NCBI RefSeq assembly: GCF_900106995.1
Contig: NZ_FNOK01000072.1
Span: 1 to 43,625, forward strand
Direction: 5' to 3'
DNA length: 43,625 nt
Origin: Saccharopolyspora shandongensis
GTDB lineage: Bacteria > Actinomycetota > Actinomycetes > Mycobacteriales > Pseudonocardiaceae
Made by a program: the position numbers and the translations under genes. Shown here in pieces: positions 33,001 to 41,524 of this stretch. The notes beneath the pieces were generated by a model, which saw only the letters and a program-made list of their open reading frames with translations, was not told the origin of the DNA and made no database searches. The first letter of the stretch is position 1. Every line of letters begins with the position of its first letter.

Positions 33001-34101
33001 TCATGGAGAGCCGCTCAACCGCTGCGTCGTGTTCGGGTCGAACACGTGGACCTCGGCGGTATCGCGCACTGCGACCCGGATCCGCTCACCGATGTAGGGC
33101 GGGGTCCGGCCATCCACGCGGACGACAATGCGCTGCTCCGACCCAGCGACAACGCAGTGCACATAGGCGTCCGAGCCCAGCTCTTCAACCAGTCGCACGA
33201 TGAGTTCAAAACCCTCCTCGTCCGCCCCGACCAGCCGCAACGACTCCGGCCGCACCCCGAAGGTCACCTCCGCCAACTGCTTGGCGGAGGCATCCGAAAG
33301 CACCTCCCGGGGCAACGCGATGGTCAGTCCGCCGATCACGACACCGGCCGCGTCCAACGGCAGGTCCAGCAGGTTCATTGCGGGCGAGCCGATGAAACCC
33401 GCGACGAACGAGTTCGCTGGAGCCTCGTACAACTCCCGAGGGCTGGCGCACTGCTGCAGCACACCGTCGGCGAGCACCGCCACCCGGTCCCCCATCGTCA
33501 TCGCCTCGACCTGATCGTGCGTCACGTAGATCGTCGTCGTCCCCAGGCGCTGTTGCAGCGACGCGATGTTCGCCCGCGTCTCCACCCGAAGCTTGGCATC
33601 CAAATTGGACAGCGGCTCGTCCATCAGGAATACGCTCGGCTCCCGCACGATCGCACGGCCCATGGCGACCCGCTGCCGCTGCCCACCGGAGAGCGCCTTG
33701 GGCTTGCGGTCCAGGTACTTGGTGAGATCCAGCATCGCCGCGGCTTCGGCGACCTTCTCCTTGATCTGGGATCCGGGCATGCGTCGAAGCTTCAGCGCGA
33801 AACCCATGTTCTCCGCGACAGTCATGTGCGGGTACAGGGCGTAGGACTGGAAAACCATCGCGATGTCGCGGTCCTTCGGCGGTAGGTTGCTCACCGCCCG
33901 GTGGCCGATGCGGATCTCTCCTTCGTCGACTTCTTCCAGGCCGGCCACCATGCGCAGGGCGGTGGACTTGCCCGATCCTGACGGGCCGACCAGGACCAGG
34001 AATTCACCATCGGAGATGAAGAGATCGAGCCGATCGACGGCGCGCACCTGCGAAGCACCGCCGTAGACCCGCGATGCCTCCACGTAGGCGACTTCTGCCA
34101 T
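33001..34101 (-). CDS. Sugar-type ABC transporter ATPase (MsiK/UgpC/MalK family)
   Basis: A 366-residue ATPase. Walker A is GPSGSGKST, the Q-loop is MVFQSYALYPHMTV, the signature is LSGGQRQRVAMGRA, Walker B is VFLMDEPLSNLDAK and the H-loop is YVTHDQVEAMTMGD. After residue 235 comes the TOBE/MalK regulatory domain (VRPESLRL). It drives carbohydrate import but no permease or binding-protein genes are adjacent. In actinomycetes an unlinked MsiK-type ATPase often serves many sugar transporters, which fits. ATG 34101 has GGAGGAAA upstream. It follows the polyol-type dehydrogenase by 104 bases. Confidence 0.9.
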   Translation of the reverse strand: MAEVAYVEASRVYGGASQVRAVDRLDLFISDGEFLVLVGPSGSGKSTALRMVAGLEEVDEGEIRIGHRAVSNLPPKDRDIAMVFQSYALYPHMTVAENMGFALKLRRMPGSQIKEKVAEAAAMLDLTKYLDRKPKALSGGQRQRVAMGRAIVREPSVFLMDEPLSNLDAKLRVETRANIASLQQRLGTTTIYVTHDQVEAMTMGDRVAVLADGVLQQCASPRELYEAPANSFVAGFIGSPAMNLLDLPLDAAGVVIGGLTIALPREVLSDASAKQLAEVTFGVRPESLRLVGADEEGFELIVRLVEELGSDAYVHCVVAGSEQRIVVRVDGRTPPYIGERIRVAVRDTAEVHVFDPNTTQRLSGSP

Positions 34102-34205
34102 GCCGTTTCCTCCATGTCTTGCTGGGACTGGATCTGGTTCCGAAGGCGTTGCTCAGCTCGGACGGCTCGGCCGGTGCCGACGATCACGGTCACGAGCACG
34201 TTGGA

Positions 34206-35249
34206 TTACTGACCACGCCCGCCGAGGTCGATGGACCGCTCGGGATCGAGCGCCTCGAAGTCCGGCAGCACCTGGACCTTCAACTCGGCTCCGCTGCGGG
34301 TCAGTTTCAAAGCTTCGTCGAAGCTCGCAAGCGGCAAGGCGTGAGTCAGCAACGGATCGGTTCGGATCGATCCTGATGCGATCAGTTCGAGCGCGACGCC
34401 GAAGCTGTTGAGCACGGCCATCGAGCGATTCAGCTCGGCTTGCAGATCGTAGAGCGGAACTCGCGCCAACTGGATACGCCCGCTCGCGTGGGGCGTCCCG
34501 AACACGAGCAGCCGGCCATCGGTGTGTATCGCGTCGAACGCACCCTCCATCGCCTCCGGATCACCGGTGCAGTCGATCGCAACATCGAACTTCTCACCGC
34601 CGACCTGGGCGATGTCCGTGGCAACCGCAAACGCGCCGAGGTCCATCGCGAGATCCAGCAGCCCCGGGTCGCGGTCAACGAGGGTTACCTTGACACCGCT
34701 GAGTCGCTGCACCTGCAGCAAGAGCAGCCCAGTCGCGTTCGCTCCCACGACCAGTGCACGCTGCCCAGCGACGACGCCGAACCTGCGCACGGCCCTGAGT
34801 GCACGCGAGGCCGGTTCGACCATCGCTGCCTGCGCCCAGGTCATCGAGTCCGGCATCCGGTAGCAGTTGGCGGCGGGCACAGCGACGTATTCCGCGAACG
34901 CACCGTTCACCGTCTCACCGATAGCACCGCGCTGCTCACACTCCATCATGTAATCCGAACAGCACGCCGCGCACTGCCCGCAGGGCAGGATCGGATCGAC
35001 CGTCACACGATCCCCGACCCGCCACTTCCTCGCCGCGCCTGGCCCCAATGCAACGATCTCGCCGCTGAACTCATGCCCCGGCACGATCGGATACGGCACG
35101 GAAGCAAGCTCGCCGTCGGCGATAAGCACGTCTAGCCCGCAGACCCCGCACGCACGGACCCGGACAACCACCTGCCCCAAGCCCGGTTCCGGATCAGGCG
35201 CCTCACCCACACCGATCACCCCCGGCCAGCTGATGACGGCAGCCCGCAT
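34206..35249 (-). CDS. Zinc-dependent polyol/alcohol dehydrogenase
   Basis: A 347-residue medium-chain dehydrogenase. Catalytic zinc ligands: Cys in CGVCGLDVL and His-Glu in PGHEFSGE; structural loop PCGQCAACCSDYMMEC. The NAD site is VVGANATGLLLL followed by VTLVDRD, whose Asp favours NAD over NADP. The family (sorbitol, arabinitol, butanediol or threonine dehydrogenases) oxidises polyols; with the sugar-type ABC ATPase downstream, polyol catabolism is likely. ATG 35249 has GAGGAGGG upstream; the longer reading frame to 35549 adds about 100 residues without homology. Confidence 0.85.
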   Translation of the reverse strand: MRAAVISWPGVIGVGEAPDPEPGLGQVVVRVRACGVCGLDVLIADGELASVPYPIVPGHEFSGEIVALGPGAARKWRVGDRVTVDPILPCGQCAACCSDYMMECEQRGAIGETVNGAFAEYVAVPAANCYRMPDSMTWAQAAMVEPASRALRAVRRFGVVAGQRALVVGANATGLLLLQVQRLSGVKVTLVDRDPGLLDLAMDLGAFAVATDIAQVGGEKFDVAIDCTGDPEAMEGAFDAIHTDGRLLVFGTPHASGRIQLARVPLYDLQAELNRSMAVLNSFGVALELIASGSIRTDPLLTHALPLASFDEALKLTRSGAELKVQVLPDFEALDPERSIDLGGRGQ

Positions 35250-35517
35250 CGGCAACGCACCCTCCTCAACACCGTTGTCGCCCCACCCCGGAATTGCGCT
35301 CAATTGAGCACCAACGTGGCCCAACACCCAACAAGACCGCAGGACATTCAAAGACCAGATACGCCCCCAAGCCAAACCATGAGAAAGATCCAGGACCCTA
35401 CATCCCCGCCACCCTGCCCATTCGCGCATCGACGAAGAGAGCTTGCGCGCGCTCCTGAGCGACCTCATGTGCGAGCCGGTCCGGACAGAGTCAGCGGTGC
35501 TGACCAGTTCAAGCCGA

Positions 35518-36438
35518 TCAGTCGGTGACAGCGGAAGTGGGGTCGACACGCCTCCGCCTCATCCGGGACACCGCGACACCGAGCAGCGACAGCGCGCCGC
35601 CCCCTAGCGCGACCGGCGTCGGCACCTCGCTGAGCAGGAGCCAGGACAACAACACGACCAGCACCGGAACCACGTAGGTGGTGGCGCCCAGCTTTCCGGC
35701 CGTTGTCCGGGACAGCGCGTACGCCCAGGTGTGGAACGCCAGCGCGGTCGGCAACAGACCCAGGTAGACCATTGCGAGTGTGGAGCTCATCGGTGCCGTG
35801 CTCAGTTCGGTGGTAAGCGAGCCCGCGAAGGGCAGGCACGCCAGGGCGCCGACGGCGCAAGAAAATGCCGTAACTTGCAGCGCAGAAGCATGCTTCAGCG
35901 CTGGTTTCTGCGCCACGACCCCGATTGCGTTCCCGGCCGCCGCCACCAGGCAGAGCAGGGCGCCCTGCGTCGTAGCGTGTCCGTTTCCGTTGGACAGCCC
36001 CACTACCGCGGTCCCGACGAACGCAACCGCGAGGCCGATCAGCAGCCGGGTTGGAAAGCCCTCCTTGAGCAGCCAGCCGCCCAGCAGCGCCACCAGGATC
36101 GGACCCGTTCCCGTGATCAACGCCGCTGTTCCGGCGTCGGTGTATCGCTCGCCCCAGTTCAGTGCCACGGTGTACAGCGCGAACCAGAAGACGCCCGCGC
36201 CGATGATGCCCGGCCACGCCGCCCGCGGTGGCAGTCCTTCGCCGCGCACCATCAGGACCACGCCCAGTGCGAGCAAGCCGACCAGCAGCCGCCCCAGCGC
36301 CAGCGAACCCGGTGTGAAATCCTCTCCCGCGTAACGAATTCCCACAAAAGCCGAGGCCCACAGCAGCACCGTGATCGTGATCGCAACGGTCGCTTTTCGG
36401 TCGTTCTTGCGACTTTCGGACAATATCTCTTCCGTCAC
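35518..36438 (-). CDS. EamA/DMT-family transporter
   Basis: A 306-residue membrane protein with ten helices and two EamA repeats (AITITVLLWASAFVGIRYAG in the first; LAMVYLGLLPTALAFHTWAYAL, shortened here, in the second). The drug/metabolite transporter superfamily exports amino acids and small metabolites. GTG 36438 has GGGTGG upstream. It ends the seven-gene minus-strand operon, 43 bases after DAHP synthase, so export of the operon's product is a reasonable guess. Substrate unknown. Confidence 0.88.
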   Translation of the reverse strand: MTEEILSESRKNDRKATVAITITVLLWASAFVGIRYAGEDFTPGSLALGRLLVGLLALGVVLMVRGEGLPPRAAWPGIIGAGVFWFALYTVALNWGERYTDAGTAALITGTGPILVALLGGWLLKEGFPTRLLIGLAVAFVGTAVVGLSNGNGHATTQGALLCLVAAAGNAIGVVAQKPALKHASALQVTAFSCAVGALACLPFAGSLTTELSTAPMSSTLAMVYLGLLPTALAFHTWAYALSRTTAGKLGATTYVVPVLVVLLSWLLLSEVPTPVALGGGALSLLGVAVSRMRRRRVDPTSAVTD

Positions 36439-36481
36439 CGAAGACCACCCTGTTCGGCCTGCGCGACTCCAGTGACAGAAA

Positions 36482-37726
36482 TCAGGAGACAGCCGCCCCC
36501 TCCGCGGCCCTCGCCAGATAGCCCACCGCGACGGCGAGCTCGAGTGCTTGGTCGCGGTTCAGGCGCGGGTCGCACGCCGTCTCGTAACACCGGCTGAGAC
36601 TTTCCATGGTCACCGCGGGATTCCCACCTACGCACTCGGTGACAGCCTCACCGGTGAGCTCCAAGTGCAGGCCGCCCGGATGGGTGCCGAGCGCGCGGTG
36701 CACTTCGAAGAAGCCCGCAATCTCGTCGAGTACGTCGTCGAAGCGACGGGTCTTGTAGCCGCTCGGCGAGGAGAAAGTGTTTCCATGCATGGGATCGCAC
36801 ACCCACGCCACCGAGCCCGCACTCGCCGTGACCTTCTCAACGAGCGGCGGCAGCACATCGCGGATCTTCCCTGCTCCCATTCGAGTGATCAGGGTGAGTC
36901 GGCCCGGTTTGCGGTCCGGGTCCAGCCTGTCGATCAACGTCAATACGTCGGCCGGGTCGGCGGTCGGGCCAAGCTTCACGCCGATGGGATTGCAAATCCC
37001 AGCGGCGAACTCCACGTGCGCACCGTCGAGTTTCCTGGTCCGCTCCCCGATCCAAAGCATGTGTCCCGATGTGCCGAACCGCCGATCCGTCAGGGAGTCG
37101 GTGCGACTGAGGCCTATTTCGTATGGAAGCAGCAGCGCCTCGTGGCTGGTGAAGAACTCCTCGCGGACCAGCGCGACGTTGCCGGTCAGCTCCCGAAGCT
37201 GCACCAGGGTGTCAGCAGCTGTCCGGTATGCCTGCAGGAGTCTCCTCGGGTCCGGCGTCCGGGCCTCGGCTGTGAAGTCCGTCCCGTTCACGGCGTCACC
37301 CCGGTAACTCGGCAGCACCGTCCCGTCCTTGGTTTCCGTTGCCGAGGACCGGGGCTTTCCGTACTGCCCCGCGATGCGGCCAACGGTCACCACGGGCAAA
37401 TTCATATTGGCCGCGAGGATCTCCGCCATCTGGTGGAGTATGCGCACCTTCCCCTCGACGGTCTCCGGAGTGGCACCCGCGAAGGTCTCCGCGCAATCCC
37501 CTCCTTGGAGGAGGAATGCCTCGCCAGCGGCCACCGACCCGAGTCTCGCCAGTAGCCGATCACACTCTCGGGGCGAGACGAGTTGCGGCTGCGCGGCGAG
37601 TTCACCCACCACGTCCCGCAGTGCACACGGATCCGGCCAATCTGGTTGTTGTGCTGCAGCCGGATCGAGCAGGGCGGGCGGATCGAGCAGGGCGGGCGGA
37701 TCGAGCAGGGCATGCGATCTGTTCAT
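36482..37726 (-). CDS. Class II DAHP synthase
   Basis: 3-deoxy-D-arabino-heptulosonate-7-phosphate synthase, class II (plant/AroH type), joining phosphoenolpyruvate and erythrose-4-phosphate in the first shikimate step. Signatures: LLQGGDCAETF, RIAGQYGKPRSS, FTSHEALLLPYE, MLWIGERTRKLDGAHVEF, NPIGVKLGP, WVCDPMHGNT and GLHLELTGEAVTECVGG. At 414 residues it is shorter than primary-metabolism copies (about 450-460), lacking extra N-terminal helices linked to allosteric control; this is typical of secondary-metabolism versions. The N-terminus contains a sixfold-residue repeat LLDPPA. ATG 37726 has GAAGG upstream. It lies 30 bases after chorismate mutase. Confidence 0.92.
   Translation of the reverse strand: MNRSHALLDPPALLDPPALLDPAAAQQPDWPDPCALRDVVGELAAQPQLVSPRECDRLLARLGSVAAGEAFLLQGGDCAETFAGATPETVEGKVRILHQMAEILAANMNLPVVTVGRIAGQYGKPRSSATETKDGTVLPSYRGDAVNGTDFTAEARTPDPRRLLQAYRTAADTLVQLRELTGNVALVREEFFTSHEALLLPYEIGLSRTDSLTDRRFGTSGHMLWIGERTRKLDGAHVEFAAGICNPIGVKLGPTADPADVLTLIDRLDPDRKPGRLTLITRMGAGKIRDVLPPLVEKVTASAGSVAWVCDPMHGNTFSSPSGYKTRRFDDVLDEIAGFFEVHRALGTHPGGLHLELTGEAVTECVGGNPAVTMESLSRCYETACDPRLNRDQALELAVAVGYLARAAEGAAVS
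37661..37712. repeat. 18-bp tandem repeat inside DAHP synthase
   Basis: Almost three copies of an 18-base unit starting at 37661, 37679 and 37697 encode LLDPPA repeats near the N-terminus of the synthase. The unit keeps the frame, so copy-number change alters only tail length. Confidence 0.85.
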
Positions 37727-37756
37727 TTCAACCTTCAGCCACAGTAGAGGTGCGTG

Positions 37757-38035
37757 TCAGCCCCAGCAGATCCGCAACAGTGCGGCAGCGAGTGCACTAC
37801 CGGCGTCGCCGAACGGGACGTGGTAGTTGTTGGTGATCTCGGCCTCCCGGACGGGTTCGACCCGCGGCCCGCCCACGTCGGTGGGAGTGCGCTGCACCTG
37901 CCGGGATATTTCCTTGCAAGTACGGATCAAATCGATGATGCTCTGGTCGATGCCGTCGATGCGCCGACGAAGCTGTAACACGTCAAAACCGCCGTCAACG
38001 GTCTCCCCTGGCATGGAGATGAGAGACCTGATCAT
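37757..38035 (-). CDS. AroQ-type chorismate mutase
   Basis: A 92-residue all-helical chorismate mutase (AroQ fold), converting chorismate to prephenate. Visible: VLQLRRRIDGIDQSIIDLI in helix 1 with the conserved Arg and Asp, then Lys in CKEISRQVQ, a P-R-V-E-P-V-R-E segment with Arg/Glu, and a C-terminal helix. ATG 38035 is very close to GGAGGAGG. It sits 15 bases after the E2 gene and 30 before DAHP synthase. In actinobacteria small AroQ proteins are activated by complex formation with class II DAHP synthase, so pairing here makes sense. Prephenate leads to Phe/Tyr or to arylpyruvate units. Confidence 0.85.
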   Translation of the reverse strand: MIRSLISMPGETVDGGFDVLQLRRRIDGIDQSIIDLIRTCKEISRQVQRTPTDVGGPRVEPVREAEITNNYHVPFGDAGSALAAALLRICWG

Positions 38036-38050
38036 TCCTCCTCCGTGGAC

Positions 38051-39319
38051 TCATAGGAGCTTGAGCGGCTGTTCTACCCGGTCAGCGACATGGCGGAGAA
38101 AGCCTGATGCGACCTCGCCATCGCAGACTCGGTGGTCGAACGTCAACGAGAGCTGCACGACCTTGCGCACCGCCAATTCGCCTTCGTGCACCCAGGGCTT
38201 GGCCACGATGCGGCCGACGCCGAGCATCGCGGCCTCCGGGTGGTTGATGATCGGCGTGGAGCCATCGACTCCATAGCCGCCGTAGTTGTTCAACGTGATG
38301 GTTCCACCGGTAAGCTCAGAAAGAGCGAGTGTCCCGGCACGGGCGGCCTGGGTGAGCCGCGCGATCTCGACGGACAAATCGGCAGTGGTCATCTTGTGGG
38401 CGTCGTGCACCACGGGCACGAACAAGCCCTTCTCGGTTTGGGCCGCAAAACCCAGATTGACAGCTGAAAAGCGGACAATCTCTTGACGTTCGACGTCCAC
38501 CGTGGAATTCAGCTCAGGATACTGGCACGCGGCAGCGACGCAAATGCGTGCCAGGAACGCGAGCAGACTGATTCGGTTCGCCTCAGCGCCTGCGTTGAGT
38601 ACGTCCCGTGCCGCGAGCAGCTCGGTGGCGTCGACATCCATCCAACACGTGACGTCCGGAATTTCGCGTCGACTGCGGGAGAGCTTGTCGGCAACCGCCT
38701 TGCGCATGCCACGAATCGGAACCCGCTCACCTCCTCGCCGGTCGGCGGAATCCACCTGGGAGGCTGCGGTGATGGCACGTTTGACGTCGGCGCGCGTGAT
38801 CACACCGTCGGCGCCGGTGCCTTGGACCGCGCGCAGATCAAGCCCGTTGTCCCTCGCGAGGCGGCGCACCAGTGGCGAAACGACGGCGACCGGCGTGGTC
38901 ACCAGCGCCGACGAGCCGGAATCCCGGCTGGGGGCAGGCTGAGCACAAAGACTTGTGGTCCTCGGGACGGGCACCGCCCCCGCCCGAACCCGACCGCGCC
39001 GGCGAACGGGTGCGCTGCTGACGCCGGAGCCGACAAGCACCTTGGCCGAATCGTCGGAGCACTCGAGTTCGGTCGCGGCGACCGCAACGGTCACCAGGAC
39101 GCTGCCCACGGGGAGGACGTCACCCACGTCTCCGACACGACTGTCGACCGTTCCTTGATACGGGCACGGCAGCTCGACCGTGGCTTTCGCCGTCTCCACC
39201 TCGACCACCGGCTGGTCCGCGCGCACGCGATCGCCGACATCCACCAGCCAGCGAACGATTTCCGCCTCAGTGAGGCCCTCACCGATGTCGGGGAGCAGGA
39301 ATTCAAAGACCTGCGACAT
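38051..39319 (-). CDS. bkdC: Branched-chain 2-oxoacid dehydrogenase E2 (lipoyl acyltransferase)
   Basis: A 422-residue dihydrolipoamide acyltransferase. Residues 1-75 are a lipoyl domain with the lipoyl-Lys in VETAKATVELP. A Ser/Pro/Arg-rich linker follows, then the E3/E1-binding peripheral domain (SPLVRRLARDNGLDLRAVQG, about 160-195). The catalytic domain carries HxxxDG as DHRVCDG near residue 398. It passes the acyl group from E1 to CoA, giving isobutyryl-, isovaleryl- or 2-methylbutyryl-CoA. ATG 39319 has GGGGAGAGG upstream and overlaps E1-beta by 17 bases. No E3 gene is in the window; the housekeeping one must serve. Confidence 0.92.
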   Translation of the reverse strand: MSQVFEFLLPDIGEGLTEAEIVRWLVDVGDRVRADQPVVEVETAKATVELPCPYQGTVDSRVGDVGDVLPVGSVLVTVAVAATELECSDDSAKVLVGSGVSSAPVRRRGRVRAGAVPVPRTTSLCAQPAPSRDSGSSALVTTPVAVVSPLVRRLARDNGLDLRAVQGTGADGVITRADVKRAITAASQVDSADRRGGERVPIRGMRKAVADKLSRSRREIPDVTCWMDVDATELLAARDVLNAGAEANRISLLAFLARICVAAACQYPELNSTVDVERQEIVRFSAVNLGFAAQTEKGLFVPVVHDAHKMTTADLSVEIARLTQAARAGTLALSELTGGTITLNNYGGYGVDGSTPIINHPEAAMLGVGRIVAKPWVHEGELAVRKVVQLSLTFDHRVCDGEVASGFLRHVADRVEQPLKLL

Positions 39320-40379
39320 GCACCTCTCCCCTTCGGATATCCGTCTCCCATTGGAGGCGGGCCACTGCATCGAGAATCCGGTCCACCGACGGAAGGTGAC
39401 GGCCCTCCAGCATCGGCGGCGGGTACGGGATGTCCAACCCTGCGACACGGAGGATGGGCGCCTCCAGGTGGTGGAAACAGCGTTCGGTGATCCGCGCCGC
39501 AATCTCCGCACCCGCACCCGCGAAGCCCGCCGACTCGTGCACCACGACCGCGCGTCCCGTTCGCCGCACCGCGGCGCAAACCGTCTCGTCGTCGAAGGGC
39601 ACCAAGGATCGCAAGTCGACGACTTCGAGCTGCCATCCCTCCTCAACTGCCGCCTCGGCCGCCGCCATGCACAAGGGCAGGCTCGGGCCGTAGGTGATCA
39701 GCGTCGCCGAAGTCCCACTGCGACGCACTGCCGCGACACCGGCAGGATCCACCTGTTCGGAAGAATCCGACGACCATTGGTCTTTCGACCAGTACAGCCG
39801 CTTGGGTTCCAAGAAGACCACCGGATCATCAGAGGCTATCGACTGCCGTAGAAGACCGTAGGCGTCGGCGTGGGTAGCCGGGCAGACCAAGTGCAACCCG
39901 GGTGTGTGCATGTAGTAAGCCTCGGAGGAATCGCTGTGGTGCTCAACCGCGCCGATCCCGCCCCCGTAGGGAATGCGGATGGTCAGCGGCAGCGTCATGC
40001 GGCCCTGCGTCCGGTTCCGCATGCGCGCAACGTGGCTGACCAGTTGCTCGAAAGCCGGGTAGGCGAAGGAATCGAACTGCATTTCAACGACCGGGCGCAG
40101 TCCGTTCATCGCCATGCCCACTGCCGTTCCCAAGATGCCCGCCTCCGCGAGGGGCGTGTCCGCACACCGGTCACTGCCGAATTCGGCGGCCAATCCGTCA
40201 GTGATCCGGAAAACCCCGCCGAGAGCGCCCACATCCTCGCCCATGATGTGGACTGTAGGGTCGTCGCGCAGAGCGTCTCGCAGGGCGGCGTTGAGCGCTT
40301 GAGCCATCGTCGTCGAACGCTGCCCCGGACTCGCTCCGGCCGGCGCCGAGAATGTGACAGTGGTCGCGCCGTTCGTCAT
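39303..40379 (-). CDS. bkdB: Branched-chain 2-oxoacid dehydrogenase E1-beta
   Basis: A 358-residue E1-beta (transketolase-like) subunit. TMAQALNAALRDAL, IMGEDVGALGGVF, DTPLAEAGILGTAVGMA, GGGIGAVEHHSDSSEAYY and VVHESAGFAGAGAEI are family hallmarks; the Glu in GED and His in EHHSDS belong to the thiamine-diphosphate active site shared with E1-alpha. It has about 20 extra residues before the conserved start. ATG 40379 overlaps the E1-alpha stop by four bases (ATGA), so the subunits are made together. Confidence 0.92.
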   Translation of the reverse strand: MTNGATTVTFSAPAGASPGQRSTTMAQALNAALRDALRDDPTVHIMGEDVGALGGVFRITDGLAAEFGSDRCADTPLAEAGILGTAVGMAMNGLRPVVEMQFDSFAYPAFEQLVSHVARMRNRTQGRMTLPLTIRIPYGGGIGAVEHHSDSSEAYYMHTPGLHLVCPATHADAYGLLRQSIASDDPVVFLEPKRLYWSKDQWSSDSSEQVDPAGVAAVRRSGTSATLITYGPSLPLCMAAAEAAVEEGWQLEVVDLRSLVPFDDETVCAAVRRTGRAVVVHESAGFAGAGAEIAARITERCFHHLEAPILRVAGLDIPYPPPMLEGRHLPSVDRILDAVARLQWETDIRRGEVHVAGL

Positions 40380-41524
40380 TGCTGTTCGTTCCCTTCGGCC
40401 TGCCTCTCGGCGCGCAGCTCGGCGCGCAACATCGCTTCCTGCTCACGCAGTTGCGGTGTTTTCTCTGCGTAGACGTGGGAGAACAGCGTCATGGGGTCCG
40501 GGCTCGGCGCGTGGTTGTAGCGCTTCCGCAGGTTCGCTGCGAATTCTTCAGCCGACCGGGCTACCTGCTCGACGGCGTCATCGTCGAGCACCCCCATTCC
40601 GCGCAAGGACCGCTCCAGGACGAGAACTGGATCACGCCGCCGCCACTGCTCGACCTCCGAAAGGTCGCGATAGCGGCTGTCGTCATCAGAGTTCGTGTGC
40701 GGATCGAGACGGTAGGTGACCGCCTCCACGAGGGTGGGGCCTCCGCCGTCTCGAGCCCGCGACACCGCCTCATCGAGGACCTGGTGAACGGCCAGCACGT
40801 CGTTGCCGTCGACCAGACGTCCCGGCACACCGAAGCCGACCGCCTTGTCGGCGAGTGACAGCGCGGCGGTTTGCTTGGCCAGCGGAACCGAGATGGCGAA
40901 TCCGTTGTTCTGAACGAGGAAAACTACCGGAGCCTTCCACACGGCAGCGAAGTTCACCGCCTCGTGGAAGTCGCCCTCGCTCGTACCGCCATCACCCACC
41001 ATGGCGAGAACGACTGTGTCTTCACCCTTCAGCCGCGCAGCGCGGGCGAAGCCGACAGCGTGCGGGAGTTGCGTGGCGAGCGGGGTGCTCAACGGCGCGA
41101 CCCGGTGCTCGTACGGGTCGTAGCCGTGGTGCCAGTCGCCGCGCATCACCGTCAACGCCTCAACCGGGTCCACACCGCGCACGATGGCGGCAAGCGTGTC
41201 CCGGTAGGTGGGAAAAAGCCAATCCTGTGTCGACAACACCGCGGCGGCCGCAACTTCACATGCTTCTTGTCCGGTGGTCGCCGGGTAGACGGCGAGTCTG
41301 CCCTGCTTGGCTAGCGCGGTCGCCTGCAGGTTGTAGCGACGGCCGGTGAAAACCTCCTGGAACAAGGCGCGGAGCAAGTCGACGTCGTACTCGGCGGCTG
41401 CGGGGGTTCCCAGGACACGCAACGGTTCGCGTTCCGGCAGCAGCGAACGGGGATCGCTGCGCGGCACGTCCAACGGCTCACGCACTGCGCCTGGCGGGCA
41501 GCTGTCGTGGGTGAGGAGCGTCAC
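40376..41524 (-). CDS. bkdA: Branched-chain 2-oxoacid dehydrogenase E1-alpha
   Basis: A 382-residue E1-alpha subunit that decarboxylates branched 2-oxoacids using thiamine diphosphate. Features: YPATTGQEACEV, the diphosphate motif from VGDGGTSEGDFHE to FLVQNN, FAISVP, and DPHTNSDDDSRYR in the active-site loop. GTG 41524 overlaps the HMG-CoA reductase stop by four bases and has GGGAG upstream; a longer frame to 41662 lies inside that gene and is not used. With E1-beta and E2 it completes the specific part of the BCKDH complex. Confidence 0.92.
   Translation of the reverse strand: MTLLTHDSCPPGAVREPLDVPRSDPRSLLPEREPLRVLGTPAAAEYDVDLLRALFQEVFTGRRYNLQATALAKQGRLAVYPATTGQEACEVAAAAVLSTQDWLFPTYRDTLAAIVRGVDPVEALTVMRGDWHHGYDPYEHRVAPLSTPLATQLPHAVGFARAARLKGEDTVVLAMVGDGGTSEGDFHEAVNFAAVWKAPVVFLVQNNGFAISVPLAKQTAALSLADKAVGFGVPGRLVDGNDVLAVHQVLDEAVSRARDGGGPTLVEAVTYRLDPHTNSDDDSRYRDLSEVEQWRRRDPVLVLERSLRGMGVLDDDAVEQVARSAEEFAANLRKRYNHAPSPDPMTLFSHVYAEKTPQLREQEAMLRAELRAERQAEGNEQQ

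Noticed and set aside
35250..35517. ORF extensions upstream of the dehydrogenase
   Set aside because: The extension lacks homology, and a strong ribosome site marks the ATG at 35249.
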